Shown: positions 54,051 to 62,971, counted from the first letter of the stretch. The stretch is 64,000 bases of DNA from Danxiaibacter flavus (GCF_041060425.1 NZ_JAULBC010000006.1:62001-126000); one strand, 5' to 3'. Notes: a model not told the origin generated them from the letters alone. Program-made: numbers and translations.

Positions 54051-54228
54051 TTTTCTGATTTTATGGTCTCTGATGTCTGATTTGTTTATGTGCAGCCGGA
54101 TAATAAAATTCAGACATCACTTGTGAAAAAGAAAAAAACATGCTCAGTCAATGTGACCCTGGATAATAGCCAGAATGTTCATCGCTTCCAAATCAGAGAT
54201 CAACAAATCAGACATCAAAAAATCCCAC
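54051..54228. repeat. Inverted pair of AATCAGA(C/G)ATCA phrase repeats
   Basis: CTGATTTTATGGTCTCTGAT and GTCTGATTTG (54056-54086) face AAATCAGAGATCAACAAATC and AGACATCAAAAAATC (54190-54222). The arms are approximate reverse complements. A 71-codon frame here (54090-54305) has no recognisable features. No gene is supported in this 313-bp gap. Confidence 0.55.
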
Positions 54229-54327
54229 ATCTGCGAACAATTTTGAACATTTACTTCGATGTATTGTTTTTGATAAAAAACACAGTTTATCAAGACGGCG
54301 AATAAAACCCCGACGAAGCGTATTTCC

Positions 54328-55473
54328 TTGCAGTTACAGAAAAGGTGCAGTTGGCTGTGCGCATTGCTAATGCTAACTTCTGCAACCCATGGGCAGTTTG
54401 GAAATGATTCCATACGAATGGCTGAGAAGAAAGGGTTGCTGCTTCCTTATCCTGTTTTAGGTTATGCGCCTGAAACAAAGTTTCAGTATGGGGTTGGTGC
54501 CGTTTATAGTTTCTATATTGATAAGACCTCACCTAAAACACGAAACTCCGCACTGTACTCCTACAATATGTTTACCGCGGAAAGCCAGATCCAGCTTATA
54601 CTCCAGGGGAGTATATGGACAAAGGATAATGTCTGGCATTTTTTTACAAGTGGTATCTATAGCGATTTTCCCATTTATTTTTACGGTATTGGCGCGCACA
54701 CCAAAGAAAGTGATGCGGACCTGATAACTGCAAAACGTTTTCGTTTTGTTGCTGGTGCTGAAAGAAAAATTATTGAACATGTATATGCAGGAGCGGGGCT
54801 TGGACTGCAATCTGACGATTTTACCGATGCAGCGCCGGGCGGCATATTTGATACCGGCAAATATGTCGGCAAACAAGGCGGTAAACTGGCTTTGCTGGGT
54901 TATCAGTTAGTGTATGATGATCGTGACTATGAGAACTACACCACGAAGGGTTATTATTTAAAAGCCGGCGGATGGTCGAATTTTGGGTACAGTGACTGGC
55001 ATTACACGTTTTTTACTATTGACGGCCGGTGTTTTATTCCTGTCGGAAAAAATCAAACCCTGGGCTTTCAGGCTGTATTCCAGACAACACAGGGGAAGGA
55101 TATGCCATTTTATTCTCTTTCAAATCTTGGTGGTTCAAGCTATTTGCGTGGCTATTATATGTGGCGGTACAGTGATCAGAATTTGGTAGCAGCCCAGGCC
55201 GAATATAGATACCGGCCATGGGGCAGTAAGCGGGACAGAGGATTTGTTTCGGCTTCAAGAATTATCTTCGGTGCCTTTGCAGGAACAGGAACAGTTTTTC
55301 CAAATACAGGCTTTTCGTGGAATGATTTATTTCCAAGTTTCGGTGGCGGTGTTCGATATATGTTTGATCCGCTGGCACGGCTCACGCTTCGGCTTGATTA
55401 TGCCGTCGGAAGCAAGAAAACCGGCGAAGACCGGTCTACCGGTTTTTATGTGTCTTTAAATGAAGCGTTTTAA
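54328..55473 (+). CDS. Omp85/BamA-type surface-antigen beta-barrel protein
   Basis: 381 residues. No ATG lies between the upstream stop (54274) and the signal peptide, so TTG 54328 is the likely start. Signal core SWLCALLMLTSATHGQ. The rest is a 16-strand-type barrel of the bacterial surface antigen family: LLPYPVLGYAPETKFQYGVG at the start, LGYQLVYDDRDYENYTTKGY, SNLGGSSYLRGYYMWRYSDQ (the conserved RGY turn), FPSFGGGVRYMFDPLARLTL, and C-terminal Phe. There are no POTRA domains, so it is a barrel-only relative of BamA/TamA, as common in Bacteroidota. Role in export or scaffold is unknown. Confidence 0.85.
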   Translation: MQLQKRCSWLCALLMLTSATHGQFGNDSIRMAEKKGLLLPYPVLGYAPETKFQYGVGAVYSFYIDKTSPKTRNSALYSYNMFTAESQIQLILQGSIWTKDNVWHFFTSGIYSDFPIYFYGIGAHTKESDADLITAKRFRFVAGAERKIIEHVYAGAGLGLQSDDFTDAAPGGIFDTGKYVGKQGGKLALLGYQLVYDDRDYENYTTKGYYLKAGGWSNFGYSDWHYTFFTIDGRCFIPVGKNQTLGFQAVFQTTQGKDMPFYSLSNLGGSSYLRGYYMWRYSDQNLVAAQAEYRYRPWGSKRDRGFVSASRIIFGAFAGTGTVFPNTGFSWNDLFPSFGGGVRYMFDPLARLTLRLDYAVGSKKTGEDRSTGFYVSLNEAF

Positions 55474-55670
55474 AAAAATACAGTTACACTGAGTTGCACA
55501 AAGAAGACACAGAGGGCACGGAGTTTTTTTTCGCTACAATCATTTTCAATTCTCCATTTTCAATTTTCAATTAATTGACTCTGTGTCTTCTCCTCGCTTT
55601 CTCCGTGTAACAAACTCCGCTCAGATCTCAAATGTAAAAAAACGTATCACGTATAACTTACAACTTACAA
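55474..55670. repeat. Phrase repeats between convergent genes
   Basis: GCACAAAGAAGACACAGAGG-type units (55497-55522) and their inverse CTCTGTGTCTTCTCCTCGCT (55579-55612) flank an ATTTTCAATTCTCCATTTTC tract (55545-55574); then TATCACGTATAACTTACAAC (55647-55672), which runs into the end of the next gene. The ACACAGAG/CTCTGTGT arms could pair as a bidirectional terminator. Confidence 0.6.
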
Positions 55671-56246
55671 CTAAAACTCAAATCCCACCCGTAACGAAAT
55701 TCGCCTGTAATCATACGTATAACGGTCTTCGTATTGTTGTTGTGCGTCGGTATAGTAATTCGTCCTTTCCGTATAATTAAAGCGCTTGTAGCAATAACCA
55801 AGCATTAGATTCATTGCGTGCCCGTCATTCAACTTTACTTTGTAACCAATACCTGCCTCTGCATAAGGCCCGACTTTCAGTTTGTGCCAGGTGTCATCTG
55901 AGTTGTAATATTTTTCCGGTATTACGCCATTGTTCCATGGTATTGAAACACCCAGACTGGCAAATGCAAACGGCGAACTTTTATTGTTATGCAAAGCATA
56001 TCTGAACTGAGCAAATACAGGGATGGTCCTAAATCCGTAAGGATCCAGCGCAACACCAACACCTGTGAAATAGTTTTTAAAACTAATTCCCTGCACTATT
56101 TGGGAATTCACTTTGGTATATGCCTTGCCAATCAGCATTCCCACTTCATACATGCCACTGTATTGCACTTTACCGGTTTTATTATCCTGGCAATTACCTT
56201 TAAGACTGCTCGCCGTCAAAAGCAACAATAGAAAATAGTAACGCAT
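55671..56246 (-). CDS. Small outer-membrane beta-barrel protein
   Basis: 191 residues. The signal peptide MRYYFLLLLLTASSLKGNCQ is followed by about eight amphipathic strands ending in RISLRVGFEF with a terminal Phe, the pattern of 8-stranded OMP_b-brl proteins. Glycine-rich turns and aromatic girdle residues (VGPYAEAGIGYKV, NLMLGYCYKRFNY) support this. Function unknown. It is 4 nt from the stop-proximal end of nothing else: the upstream LVIVD gene ends at 56251, so the two are cotranscribed with a 4-nt gap. Confidence 0.8.
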   Translation of the reverse strand: MRYYFLLLLLTASSLKGNCQDNKTGKVQYSGMYEVGMLIGKAYTKVNSQIVQGISFKNYFTGVGVALDPYGFRTIPVFAQFRYALHNNKSSPFAFASLGVSIPWNNGVIPEKYYNSDDTWHKLKVGPYAEAGIGYKVKLNDGHAMNLMLGYCYKRFNYTERTNYYTDAQQQYEDRYTYDYRRISLRVGFEF

Positions 56247-56250
56247 ACAA

Positions 56251-57537
56251 CTAGTTTTTGCGCAAGGTTATTTTGCTGATGATATGAGTATTATTGATGT
56301 CCGAATAGTCGCACTGATACAGTCCATCGCTTCCGGCTACAATGGCAATGTTGTTGAATGAAATAACATCAACGGCATCTGGGATTTCTACCCTTTTGAT
56401 CAGTTTGATATTCTTAACATCAGACGCATCAAACACTCTCAGTCCATCTATACCGTCACATATAAACAAGTAATTTCCGTCTTTGCTTAATCCTTTAGGA
56501 TTGGTAAGGTCATATGATTTTATCTCAACCGGCTGGGTAAGATCTTTTATATCGAGTACGTGCAGCTGATTCATATTGCCGCCACAGGTACTACCTGCAT
56601 ACAGTGTTACAAAAGCATATTTATCGTCTGCTATTACCGGGTCGCAGGAGGTTACATGCCCGAACGATCCTAGCTTTGAAGGTGATGCAGGATTGCTTGC
56701 ATCATAGATCTGCATCCCGTTAGATGCGCCGATAAAAAGCTTGTTCTTATACGGAAAAATTGTTTCGATGGAATTGCCGAGATCAACTGTCTTCATCCAT
56801 TTCGGATCAGGGCTTTCGCGAACATCTATTACATTTAGCTTAGAGAAAGTCACTGCGTAGAGATAATCGTTCATCAATGCAAATCTTGACATGGAACCAG
56901 CCATTCCTTTTGAAGGAGAGGACGAAGAAGCGTTTGGCGCAAGTGCATAGAAAAATACATCATTGACCGAATAATAGATCGGCGCATAGTAGCTGCCGTC
57001 CTTCCAGATACCATTGTTTTCGGATACGGTAATGTCGATTGTTGTGTCTGTTGTCACCCAGTCCGTTATAATGGTGTTACCTGTTACCTGGTAACCCATC
57101 ACCCACTGCCTGTCCGGGAAAATATTGGGTATAACATTTTTAAGCTTGACATTGTTGGGGTCGCTGATGTCGATGGCCATAAGGTCGGTAAAACAATCGG
57201 CATACAAAATATTTTCTTTCACAGATATATCACCGTTACCGGGTATGTGAATGAATGCTTTGTTAACCGGTGCAGAGGGATTTGTATTGTCAATGATATG
57301 AACGCCTCTTCCTGCTTCGTTCAGGAAGATATAATTGCCCATTACAAACAGTTTGCCCGGGTGAGCGACGTCTTCTGCTGCATCGCTTTTTATAGACGCC
57401 CGCACCTGTTCCGAAGTAGAGAACACCGGCGTGAACTTTTTAGTCTTTTTAAATCCGCTGTCTTTTACGCAGGACGTAAAGCTGATGCCGGCAAACAATA
57501 GTATTGCCAGCCATAGTATGATAGCTATATGTTTCAT
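56251..57537 (-). CDS. LVIVD-repeat beta-propeller lipoprotein
   Basis: 428 residues. Lipoprotein signal ending AGISFTSC. Repeats with the LVIVD pattern: GRGVHIIDNTNPSAPVNKAF, DLMAIDISDPNNVKLKNV, LNVIDVRESPDPKWMKTVD, GMQIYDASNPASPSKLGSFG, LHVLDIKDLTQPVEIKSYDL, GLRVFDASDVKNIKLIKRVE. Each gives one blade or half-blade of a propeller. Such proteins are surface or periplasmic lipoproteins of unknown role. The upstream gap of 90 bp separates it from the sigma-factor operon; it is followed immediately by the small barrel gene. Confidence 0.85.
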   Translation of the reverse strand: MKHIAIILWLAILLFAGISFTSCVKDSGFKKTKKFTPVFSTSEQVRASIKSDAAEDVAHPGKLFVMGNYIFLNEAGRGVHIIDNTNPSAPVNKAFIHIPGNGDISVKENILYADCFTDLMAIDISDPNNVKLKNVIPNIFPDRQWVMGYQVTGNTIITDWVTTDTTIDITVSENNGIWKDGSYYAPIYYSVNDVFFYALAPNASSSSPSKGMAGSMSRFALMNDYLYAVTFSKLNVIDVRESPDPKWMKTVDLGNSIETIFPYKNKLFIGASNGMQIYDASNPASPSKLGSFGHVTSCDPVIADDKYAFVTLYAGSTCGGNMNQLHVLDIKDLTQPVEIKSYDLTNPKGLSKDGNYLFICDGIDGLRVFDASDVKNIKLIKRVEIPDAVDVISFNNIAIVAGSDGLYQCDYSDINNTHIISKITLRKN

Positions 57538-57627
57538 GAGTGGTGGTGTTGATAGTATGTGTTTCTACTGCCACTATTCTTTCCCGGGATGCTGAAGAAT
57601 AGCTTTAGCAAAAAAATATAAAGCGCG

Positions 57628-59025
57628 TTAGTGCCGTTTTTTTAGTTGTAAGGGAAGGGTTGAATAAAATGACCAGTTTTGCCAGATAAGTTTTGGCATA
57701 CTAGCCTGGTCAGTTAGTTTAGTTATACTTCTTTGATACCGCAATCCGAATGATATATCAGACGGTAGTTTTACCGCCGCGCCAACATTCACGTTGAAAA
57801 TATGTTTGTTCAAGAGCGAATCGTTATAATACAGTTTATTAAGTTTTGTATCAGGTAAAATCCAGTTGGAGGCAAACATCCACGCATAAGATCCACCGGC
57901 CTGTATGTTGAATTTTGTTTTACTGCCGGGGTTCACTGTAAATATCATGAATGCCGGCAGTTCCAGCCAGTGTGCCGTATTTGTAATAGTATTTGTAGTG
58001 CCTGCGTTGTACAATAAAGCTCCTCCTGTTAATGAATAGTATTGTGATGAGTACATGTATGAGCCAGCCTTCTGCTTGTTACTTAGGAACCGGTATTGTA
58101 AGCCTCCTGCAATTTCAACGCCCCTTGCAAGTTCGCGTGTGTACTGTATTCCGGCCAACACGTGGTAACCGCCATTTGCCACTGTTATATAGCTGGCAGA
58201 ATCCGGACGCGGTAGCGAAACGCCACCGTTGCTGCTCCCGTTGCCTGGGCTATTGTAATTATTATCCAACATGTTTTGTCCCGAACTAAAAATACCCAGG
58301 CTGGACTCTTTTACAGACATAGGGCCGCCTCCGGCCACAAAGCTCCATTGTTGTTTTTTGCGGCTGGGAGTTTTGATCTTAATATCAGCCACATGATTAT
58401 TCAGGCTGGTGGTTGTTTTTTTTGAATTTTCGAGATAAGAGCTGTCTATCGATGCTGATCCTGTTTGAAGAGCAGACCAATAGTCGTCCGGTTTTTTGGG
58501 GCGTTCACCATCCCGAATGAAAACAGTATCATTGATATCAGCTCGTGGCTCGCTCCCGGTAAACCTGGGGAGGTGCTCCTTACTTGCTGTTTGATTGCCT
58601 TTATACCCGAAATTGTTCTTGTATAAAGTTGTAGCTGTTTGTTTTGTTGTGATCTCCGGGTTGATGTTCTGTCTGTCTTTCTTATCAGATACTTCACCCG
58701 TCAGGGTTTTCGATGATTGATTCGTTTTCTCGTCAGAAGGATTCTGTTGTTTTTTCTCCTGCAGGTCCTTTTTTGTAATGATGTTTGTCGACGGTTGTTG
58801 ATTATCTGCTTTCTGCGTGGTTTTTTCATTTGTCGAAAAATAGATCACTCCCAAAAATGCAATCAACAATGCCGCCACGCCGGGTAGAAGCCACCACCAG
58901 GCTACGAAACGCCTGCGCTTTTTGCTGTCAAGTGCAGCGTCAATCTCCTGCCATACCAGGGGTGATGGATCAAGATTGAAATCCTGCATTTGTTGCTGAA
59001 TATTTTTTTCAAATCCTCCCTGCAT
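57628..59025 (-). CDS. Membrane-anchored protein with C-terminal outer-membrane-type barrel, sigma-operon partner
   Basis: 465 residues from ATG 59025; an upstream TTG (59052) is less likely. Residues 1-37 are cytoplasmic (FEKNIQQQMQDFNLDPSPLV, KKRRR), 38-60 one transmembrane helix (FVAWWWLLPGVAALLIAFLG), ~62-215 a Lys/Gln/Ser/Thr-rich linker, and ~220-465 repeated amphipathic strands with Gly/aromatic turns, like an outer-membrane barrel (GGPMSVKES, AGGLQYRFLSNKQKAGSYMY, VGAAVKLPSDISFGLRYQRS). Its start overlaps the end of the sigma-factor gene by 17 nt, the place normally held by an anti-sigma factor. An anti-sigma-like role for the N-terminal segment is inference. Confidence 0.7.
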   Translation of the reverse strand: MQGGFEKNIQQQMQDFNLDPSPLVWQEIDAALDSKKRRRFVAWWWLLPGVAALLIAFLGVIYFSTNEKTTQKADNQQPSTNIITKKDLQEKKQQNPSDEKTNQSSKTLTGEVSDKKDRQNINPEITTKQTATTLYKNNFGYKGNQTASKEHLPRFTGSEPRADINDTVFIRDGERPKKPDDYWSALQTGSASIDSSYLENSKKTTTSLNNHVADIKIKTPSRKKQQWSFVAGGGPMSVKESSLGIFSSGQNMLDNNYNSPGNGSSNGGVSLPRPDSASYITVANGGYHVLAGIQYTRELARGVEIAGGLQYRFLSNKQKAGSYMYSSQYYSLTGGALLYNAGTTNTITNTAHWLELPAFMIFTVNPGSKTKFNIQAGGSYAWMFASNWILPDTKLNKLYYNDSLLNKHIFNVNVGAAVKLPSDISFGLRYQRSITKLTDQASMPKLIWQNWSFYSTLPLQLKKRH

Positions 59026-59572
59026 AATTTTTCTTTTCAGATTGATCAGCAATTTTTTTTAAAGCGTCGATTAATAAGGATCTGGCTCTGCTGTATTGAC
59101 TTCTTATCGTATTTTCTTTTGAGTTGAGCAGTTTGGCTACCTCTATGTGGTTGTAGCCTTCTATTGCTACCAGGTTGAACACTGTTTGGTAAATAACCGG
59201 CAGTTCGCGTACCAGTTCAACCAACTGCTTTGTATCTACATGTATTTCAGGTGTTTCATCACTTACCGGATGCATCGGGATGTCTTCAATCTGTAGTTCT
59301 CTTTTATACCGGTTGTGCTTGTTTAAATAGCTGATGCTCGTGTTTATCATTATGCGCCTGATCCAGCCGCCCAGTTCTCCGTCGTTCCTGTATTGATGCA
59401 GTTTAGTGAAAACCTTGATAAATGCTTCCTGCAGGATATCTTCAGCGTCGGCAATATTTTTTGTATAGCGGTAGCAGATCCCCAGCATTGCCGGGGAATA
59501 CCGTGAATACAATAAATGTTGCGCACTCCTGTTGCCCTTAAGACATTCTTTTATTAGTTCTGTTTCCTGCAT
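59009..59572 (-). CDS. ECF-type RNA polymerase sigma factor
   Basis: 187 residues. Region 2: RSAQHLLYSRYSPAMLGICY, RYTKNIADAEDILQEAFIKV with the DAEDxLQExF signature, then FTKLHQYRNDGELGGWIRRI. Region 4: LPVIYQTVFNLVAIEGYNHI followed by EVAKLLNSKENTIRSQYSRA, the helix-turn-helix. Typical ECF sigma factor of Bacteroidota. It directs polymerase to a specific set of promoters; the trigger is unknown. Coupled to the downstream membrane protein by a 17-nt overlap. Confidence 0.93.
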   Translation of the reverse strand: MQETELIKECLKGNRSAQHLLYSRYSPAMLGICYRYTKNIADAEDILQEAFIKVFTKLHQYRNDGELGGWIRRIMINTSISYLNKHNRYKRELQIEDIPMHPVSDETPEIHVDTKQLVELVRELPVIYQTVFNLVAIEGYNHIEVAKLLNSKENTIRSQYSRARSLLIDALKKIADQSEKKNYAGRI

Positions 59573-59822
59573 GCAGCTCTTGTACAGTTAGTATGACCGC
59601 AATTGTTGCCTGATCATTGCAATAATTGTAAAAAAAACTAAAAATATTTATATCGACCGGAATATGGAAGACGACGGCGGTATTTGACCGGGATTTTGGG
59701 GGATTGGTAGGATTTGCGGGATTTACCAAAATCCTGTTTAATTTGACCGGGATTTAAAGGATTAAGAGATTTACGGGATTTATCAAAACCTTGTTCAAGA
59801 AATCCCGGCCCAAAATCTCAGC

Positions 59823-59851
59823 AAAACAAAAGGCCCTCCAAAAGGAAGGCC
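59823..59851 (-). terminator. Rho-independent terminator (unit A)
   Basis: Minus strand GGCCTTCC, TTTT, GGAGGGCC (one mismatch) then TTTTGTTTTG. It lies downstream of the TonB-dependent receptor gene, 340 nt past its stop. Confidence 0.7.
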
Positions 59852-60104
59852 CGCATTCAGGATTTTACTCCTGCTCATGAAACTTTTGCTTAGTCTCTTT
59901 AATCTGTATTTGTGCCCGCAAAGACATTTTGCATTAATCCAGTAAATCCCTCCAATCCGCAAAATCCCGGTGTAGAAATTCTCGGTCAAGAGAAGGGCCC
60001 TCCAAATGAAGGGCCCGTAGTCAGGATGTTACTCCTGCTTATGAAACTATTGCTTATATCTTTTAATGCGTTTGTAAGCCAGCAAATGCTTACTGTGTAA
60101 TCCC
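59831..60104 (-). repeat. Twin ~110-nt units, 163-nt period, each ending in a hairpin
   Basis: Unit A (59831-59941) and unit B (59994-60104) share AGTTTCAT.AGCAGGAGTAA, ATCCTGA and a terminal GGGCC hairpin on the minus strand. Hairpins: 59832-59851 followed by TTTTGTTTTG (good terminator), and 59995-60016 (GGGCCC stems, weak T tract). A small inner hairpin CAGGA/TCCTG is also conserved. Could be duplicated small RNAs or a tandem terminator. Confidence 0.6.
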
Positions 60105-60192
60105 ATAAATCCTGCCAATCCAAAAAATCCGGGTCAAGAAATCCTAATCAAATCCCGGTCAAGAAATCATCCGTATTCCAAATCCCGGTCCC

Positions 60193-62841
60193 CTATTGCA
60201 TTCCCTGGGTTGCACCTTGCATGCCTTCACCCTGGCTTTTGTTGTTCTGGCGCTTGAATATTGAAGCATCCATTTTGCCGAAGCGGTAGGTAAAGTTTAG
60301 TTTGAACATATGCGGGTTGGTCAGACGGTAGTAATCCTGCACAAAGCCATCCCCGTAAGAAACCTGGTCAGATCTTCTTGTTCCGAAAATATCACTCGCA
60401 CTCAATGTGATCGTCGCTGCATTATTCTTCAGGAAACTTTTTTTAATTGCTGCATCCATGCCCCAGAACGGCTTGATATAACCTTGTGAAGATGCCTGTG
60501 CCTGTGACATTGGTGGTCCGAAACCTTGTTGGTTATTCACCGGTAAGTTTGTTTTTGACTGGTAATCAGCAGACAACTGGATGCTGAAATTTTTAGGCAA
60601 CTTGAAGTTGTTATTGAATTTGCCGAACCAGCTCCACAATGCATCCTGTGAGGTTCCGCTGATGTTATCAGTATTTATTTTTGAGTTGTATACGTTAACG
60701 TTGGCCGTAACATCCCACCACTTTGTAAGATAATTGATAGATGTGATCTCTGCACCTGTTGAATAGCTTGAGTTGGCGTTTACATAGGTGTTGATCTTAT
60801 CTTCCTGACCTGTTACGGGGTTTGTACTTGTTTGCAGATAACGTGTGATCAGGTTATCAGTGTGTTTGTAATATACTGAAGCGAGAATATTATTGTTGCC
60901 CTTAAATGTTTTGCTATAAGATGCTTCAATAGAGTTAGTGAATTCCGGAACAAGGTTTGGATTACCCTGTGTAATATTCAGGCTGTCTGTATAATCTGTA
61001 TAAGGAATTAACTGGAAGAAATTCGGTCTGTTGATCCTTCTTGTATAGCTCATTTGTAACTCCTGGTTCTTCTTTAACTTCTGGCTTAAAAACACAGAAG
61101 GGAAGAGGCTGATAGGATATTTGTTATTGAATTTCTGATTCAGGTTTGTGAGCTCGCCGTTGTAGTTGGAGCTTTCTGCTCTTAAGCCAAGTTTATAACC
61201 AAAGTCTTTAATAGAACTTGTTACAGATACATAAGCAGCATACACATTATCACTGTTTTTGTAGTTGCTTGCTGCTGCTGGTATTTTTATAAAGTCGCTT
61301 GCACCGGCATACTGCATGTAAGTATTGTTGTTGCTGGTTGTATTGCGTAACTGCGCACGTAAGCCTGTTTCTATTTTTGAATTGCCTTTAAACGGCCTTA
61401 CATAATCTGTCTGAATAGTAAGGAAGCTGTTGGTACCATCGCTTAACACCTTCTGGTATTGAGTGCCTGTGATAGCGCCATTTGCTGGTGCATCATAATA
61501 GTTGGTTGTGTACATCGCGTTTCCGTCGTTCTTACCGGAAAAGAAGTTAGCATCAGCAGTCAATTCTTCACCTTCTTTTTTGAAGTTGTGTTTAAAGCCT
61601 GCCTGTAAGCCGTTTGCATTAAATGTTCTTTGGCTGTTCGACAGACGTTGACTATAGGAGCTTATTTTGCTGTTATTGAACAGGCTATCTGTTCTTACGT
61701 CGATTGTTTCACCCGGTTTGAATTCACCGTGTACTTTCATCGCAGAAAGAGACAACGTCGTTCTGTTCGTCATGAAATAATCAGCACCAAGGCGTCCAAA
61801 AACAAACGCACCATTTGTTTTATTATAATTGTCCTGTGCAATATTGGTAATAGTATCACCTTCATTTAATCTTCTTGTTGTACCGTTTGTGCGGTTCTTC
61901 ATCTGGTTGGCCATTACGGCTGCAGATAAATTAAACTTGCCTTGTCTCAGATTAAAATTACCACCACCGTTCACAGCGCCACGCTTGTCAACACCGGCCA
62001 TAATATTTCCGTTATAACCGGTCTTCTTATTTTTCTTGAGAACGATATTCAGTATGCCGGCGTTACCACCAGATGCATCATATTTTGCAGAAGGGTTGGT
62101 GATCACTTCCACGCTTTCTATTGCATCAGCAGGAATCTGATCCAGTGTTAACGTTGTAGGTCTGCCGTCAATATATATCTGGGGTGCAGCATTGCGCAAT
62201 TTCACGTTGCCGTCAATATCAACCTGAACGGACGGAACGTTGCGCATTACATCTAATGCCGTACCTCCCGCACTAACGATATTCTTTTCTACATTAAATA
62301 CTTTTTTGTCGATATCGAGCTTCATCATTGGCTTGGATGAAGTAACGGTTACGCCTTGAAGTTGTGTAATGTCCTGTTCCATTTTAATATCGCCAAGATC
62401 CTTATCAAAAGAAGGCATAGCACCCATCGGCGGCATGCCATTGCCCGGTTTTGCGTTTGCAGGAGGAGCTCCGGATCCTCCGCCACCGCCAGGCGCAAAA
62501 GAAACAGGCTGTTGATGGACCTTAAATCCGACAGCAGAAATTTTTAACGTCAGACTACCAAACACAGGCAGGTCCTCCATGCTGAATTCACCATTTGATT
62601 TGGTTGTAATGCCCTTAACCAGGACTTCTTTTTTCTTTTTAGACACAGTGTCTAGAGTAGTCTTCATTAAAAGGACAGATGCTTCTGCTACCGGTTTGCC
62701 ACTGCTGTCCACAATTTTGCCGTAAATGTGACCAACATTGGCGTTGGCCATTGCAGAATTTCCCTTCTTTGCCGCAGGCGCCTGCGCAAATATTTGCGCC
62801 GATAAAACAACCAATAAAGAAAGGAGTAAAAACTTTTTCAT
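60193..62841 (-). CDS. TonB-dependent receptor, outer-membrane beta-barrel family
   Basis: 882 residues. Signal peptide MKKFLLLSLLVVLSAQIFAQ; carboxypeptidase regulatory-like domain ~37-115 (GHIYGKIVDSSGKPVAEASV); a Gly/Pro-rich insert ~117-148; plug domain ~165-275 (MRNVPSVQVDIDGNVKLRNA, YIDGRPTTLTLDQIPADAIE, ITNPSAKYDASGGNAGILNI); beta-barrel ~285-860. The barrel does not end in the usual terminal aromatic strand: after RFGKMDASIF there is a Gln/Gly-rich tail ending ATQGMQ. These receptors import unknown ligands with TonB energy, without a SusD partner; none is present here. Not in an operon with neighbours. Confidence 0.92.
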   Translation of the reverse strand: MKKFLLLSLLVVLSAQIFAQAPAAKKGNSAMANANVGHIYGKIVDSSGKPVAEASVLLMKTTLDTVSKKKKEVLVKGITTKSNGEFSMEDLPVFGSLTLKISAVGFKVHQQPVSFAPGGGGGSGAPPANAKPGNGMPPMGAMPSFDKDLGDIKMEQDITQLQGVTVTSSKPMMKLDIDKKVFNVEKNIVSAGGTALDVMRNVPSVQVDIDGNVKLRNAAPQIYIDGRPTTLTLDQIPADAIESVEVITNPSAKYDASGGNAGILNIVLKKNKKTGYNGNIMAGVDKRGAVNGGGNFNLRQGKFNLSAAVMANQMKNRTNGTTRRLNEGDTITNIAQDNYNKTNGAFVFGRLGADYFMTNRTTLSLSAMKVHGEFKPGETIDVRTDSLFNNSKISSYSQRLSNSQRTFNANGLQAGFKHNFKKEGEELTADANFFSGKNDGNAMYTTNYYDAPANGAITGTQYQKVLSDGTNSFLTIQTDYVRPFKGNSKIETGLRAQLRNTTSNNNTYMQYAGASDFIKIPAAASNYKNSDNVYAAYVSVTSSIKDFGYKLGLRAESSNYNGELTNLNQKFNNKYPISLFPSVFLSQKLKKNQELQMSYTRRINRPNFFQLIPYTDYTDSLNITQGNPNLVPEFTNSIEASYSKTFKGNNNILASVYYKHTDNLITRYLQTSTNPVTGQEDKINTYVNANSSYSTGAEITSINYLTKWWDVTANVNVYNSKINTDNISGTSQDALWSWFGKFNNNFKLPKNFSIQLSADYQSKTNLPVNNQQGFGPPMSQAQASSQGYIKPFWGMDAAIKKSFLKNNAATITLSASDIFGTRRSDQVSYGDGFVQDYYRLTNPHMFKLNFTYRFGKMDASIFKRQNNKSQGEGMQGATQGMQ

Positions 62842-62874
62842 GCTTTGATATTTTTTTCGCTGTAGTTAGCATAT

Positions 62875-62882
62875 CAAAAGTA
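62875..62882 (-). promoter_or_regulatory. Putative -7 element (TACTTTTG) of the TonB-dependent receptor
   Basis: Minus strand TACTTTTG, 33 nt before the ATG, matches TAnnTTTG. No -33 TTG at 19-20 nt. Confidence 0.45.
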
Positions 62883-62971
62883 TTTTGGAAAAAGCTGCGC
62901 GTGGAGTAATTGCGACAATTGTAAAAAAGTTCGCGACAAAGTTTAGCGTGCGGAAATCATGAATTTTTGAG

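Larger units (their letters stand above)
59688..60190. repeat. ACCGGGATTT/GGATTTACGGGATTT phrase repeats
   Basis: Degenerate units such as GACCGGGATTTTGGGGGATT, GGATTTGCGGGATTTACC (59688-59790) and their inverse forms (AATCCCGGTCAAGAAATC, AATCCTGCCAATCC; 59935-59990 and 60107-60190) surround the twin hairpin units. This whole 620-bp gap between two minus-strand genes has no protein gene I can support. Confidence 0.7.

Noticed and set aside
54090..54305. 71-codon frame before the Omp85-type gene
   Set aside because: Runs through the AATCAGA phrase repeats and has no domain or signal.
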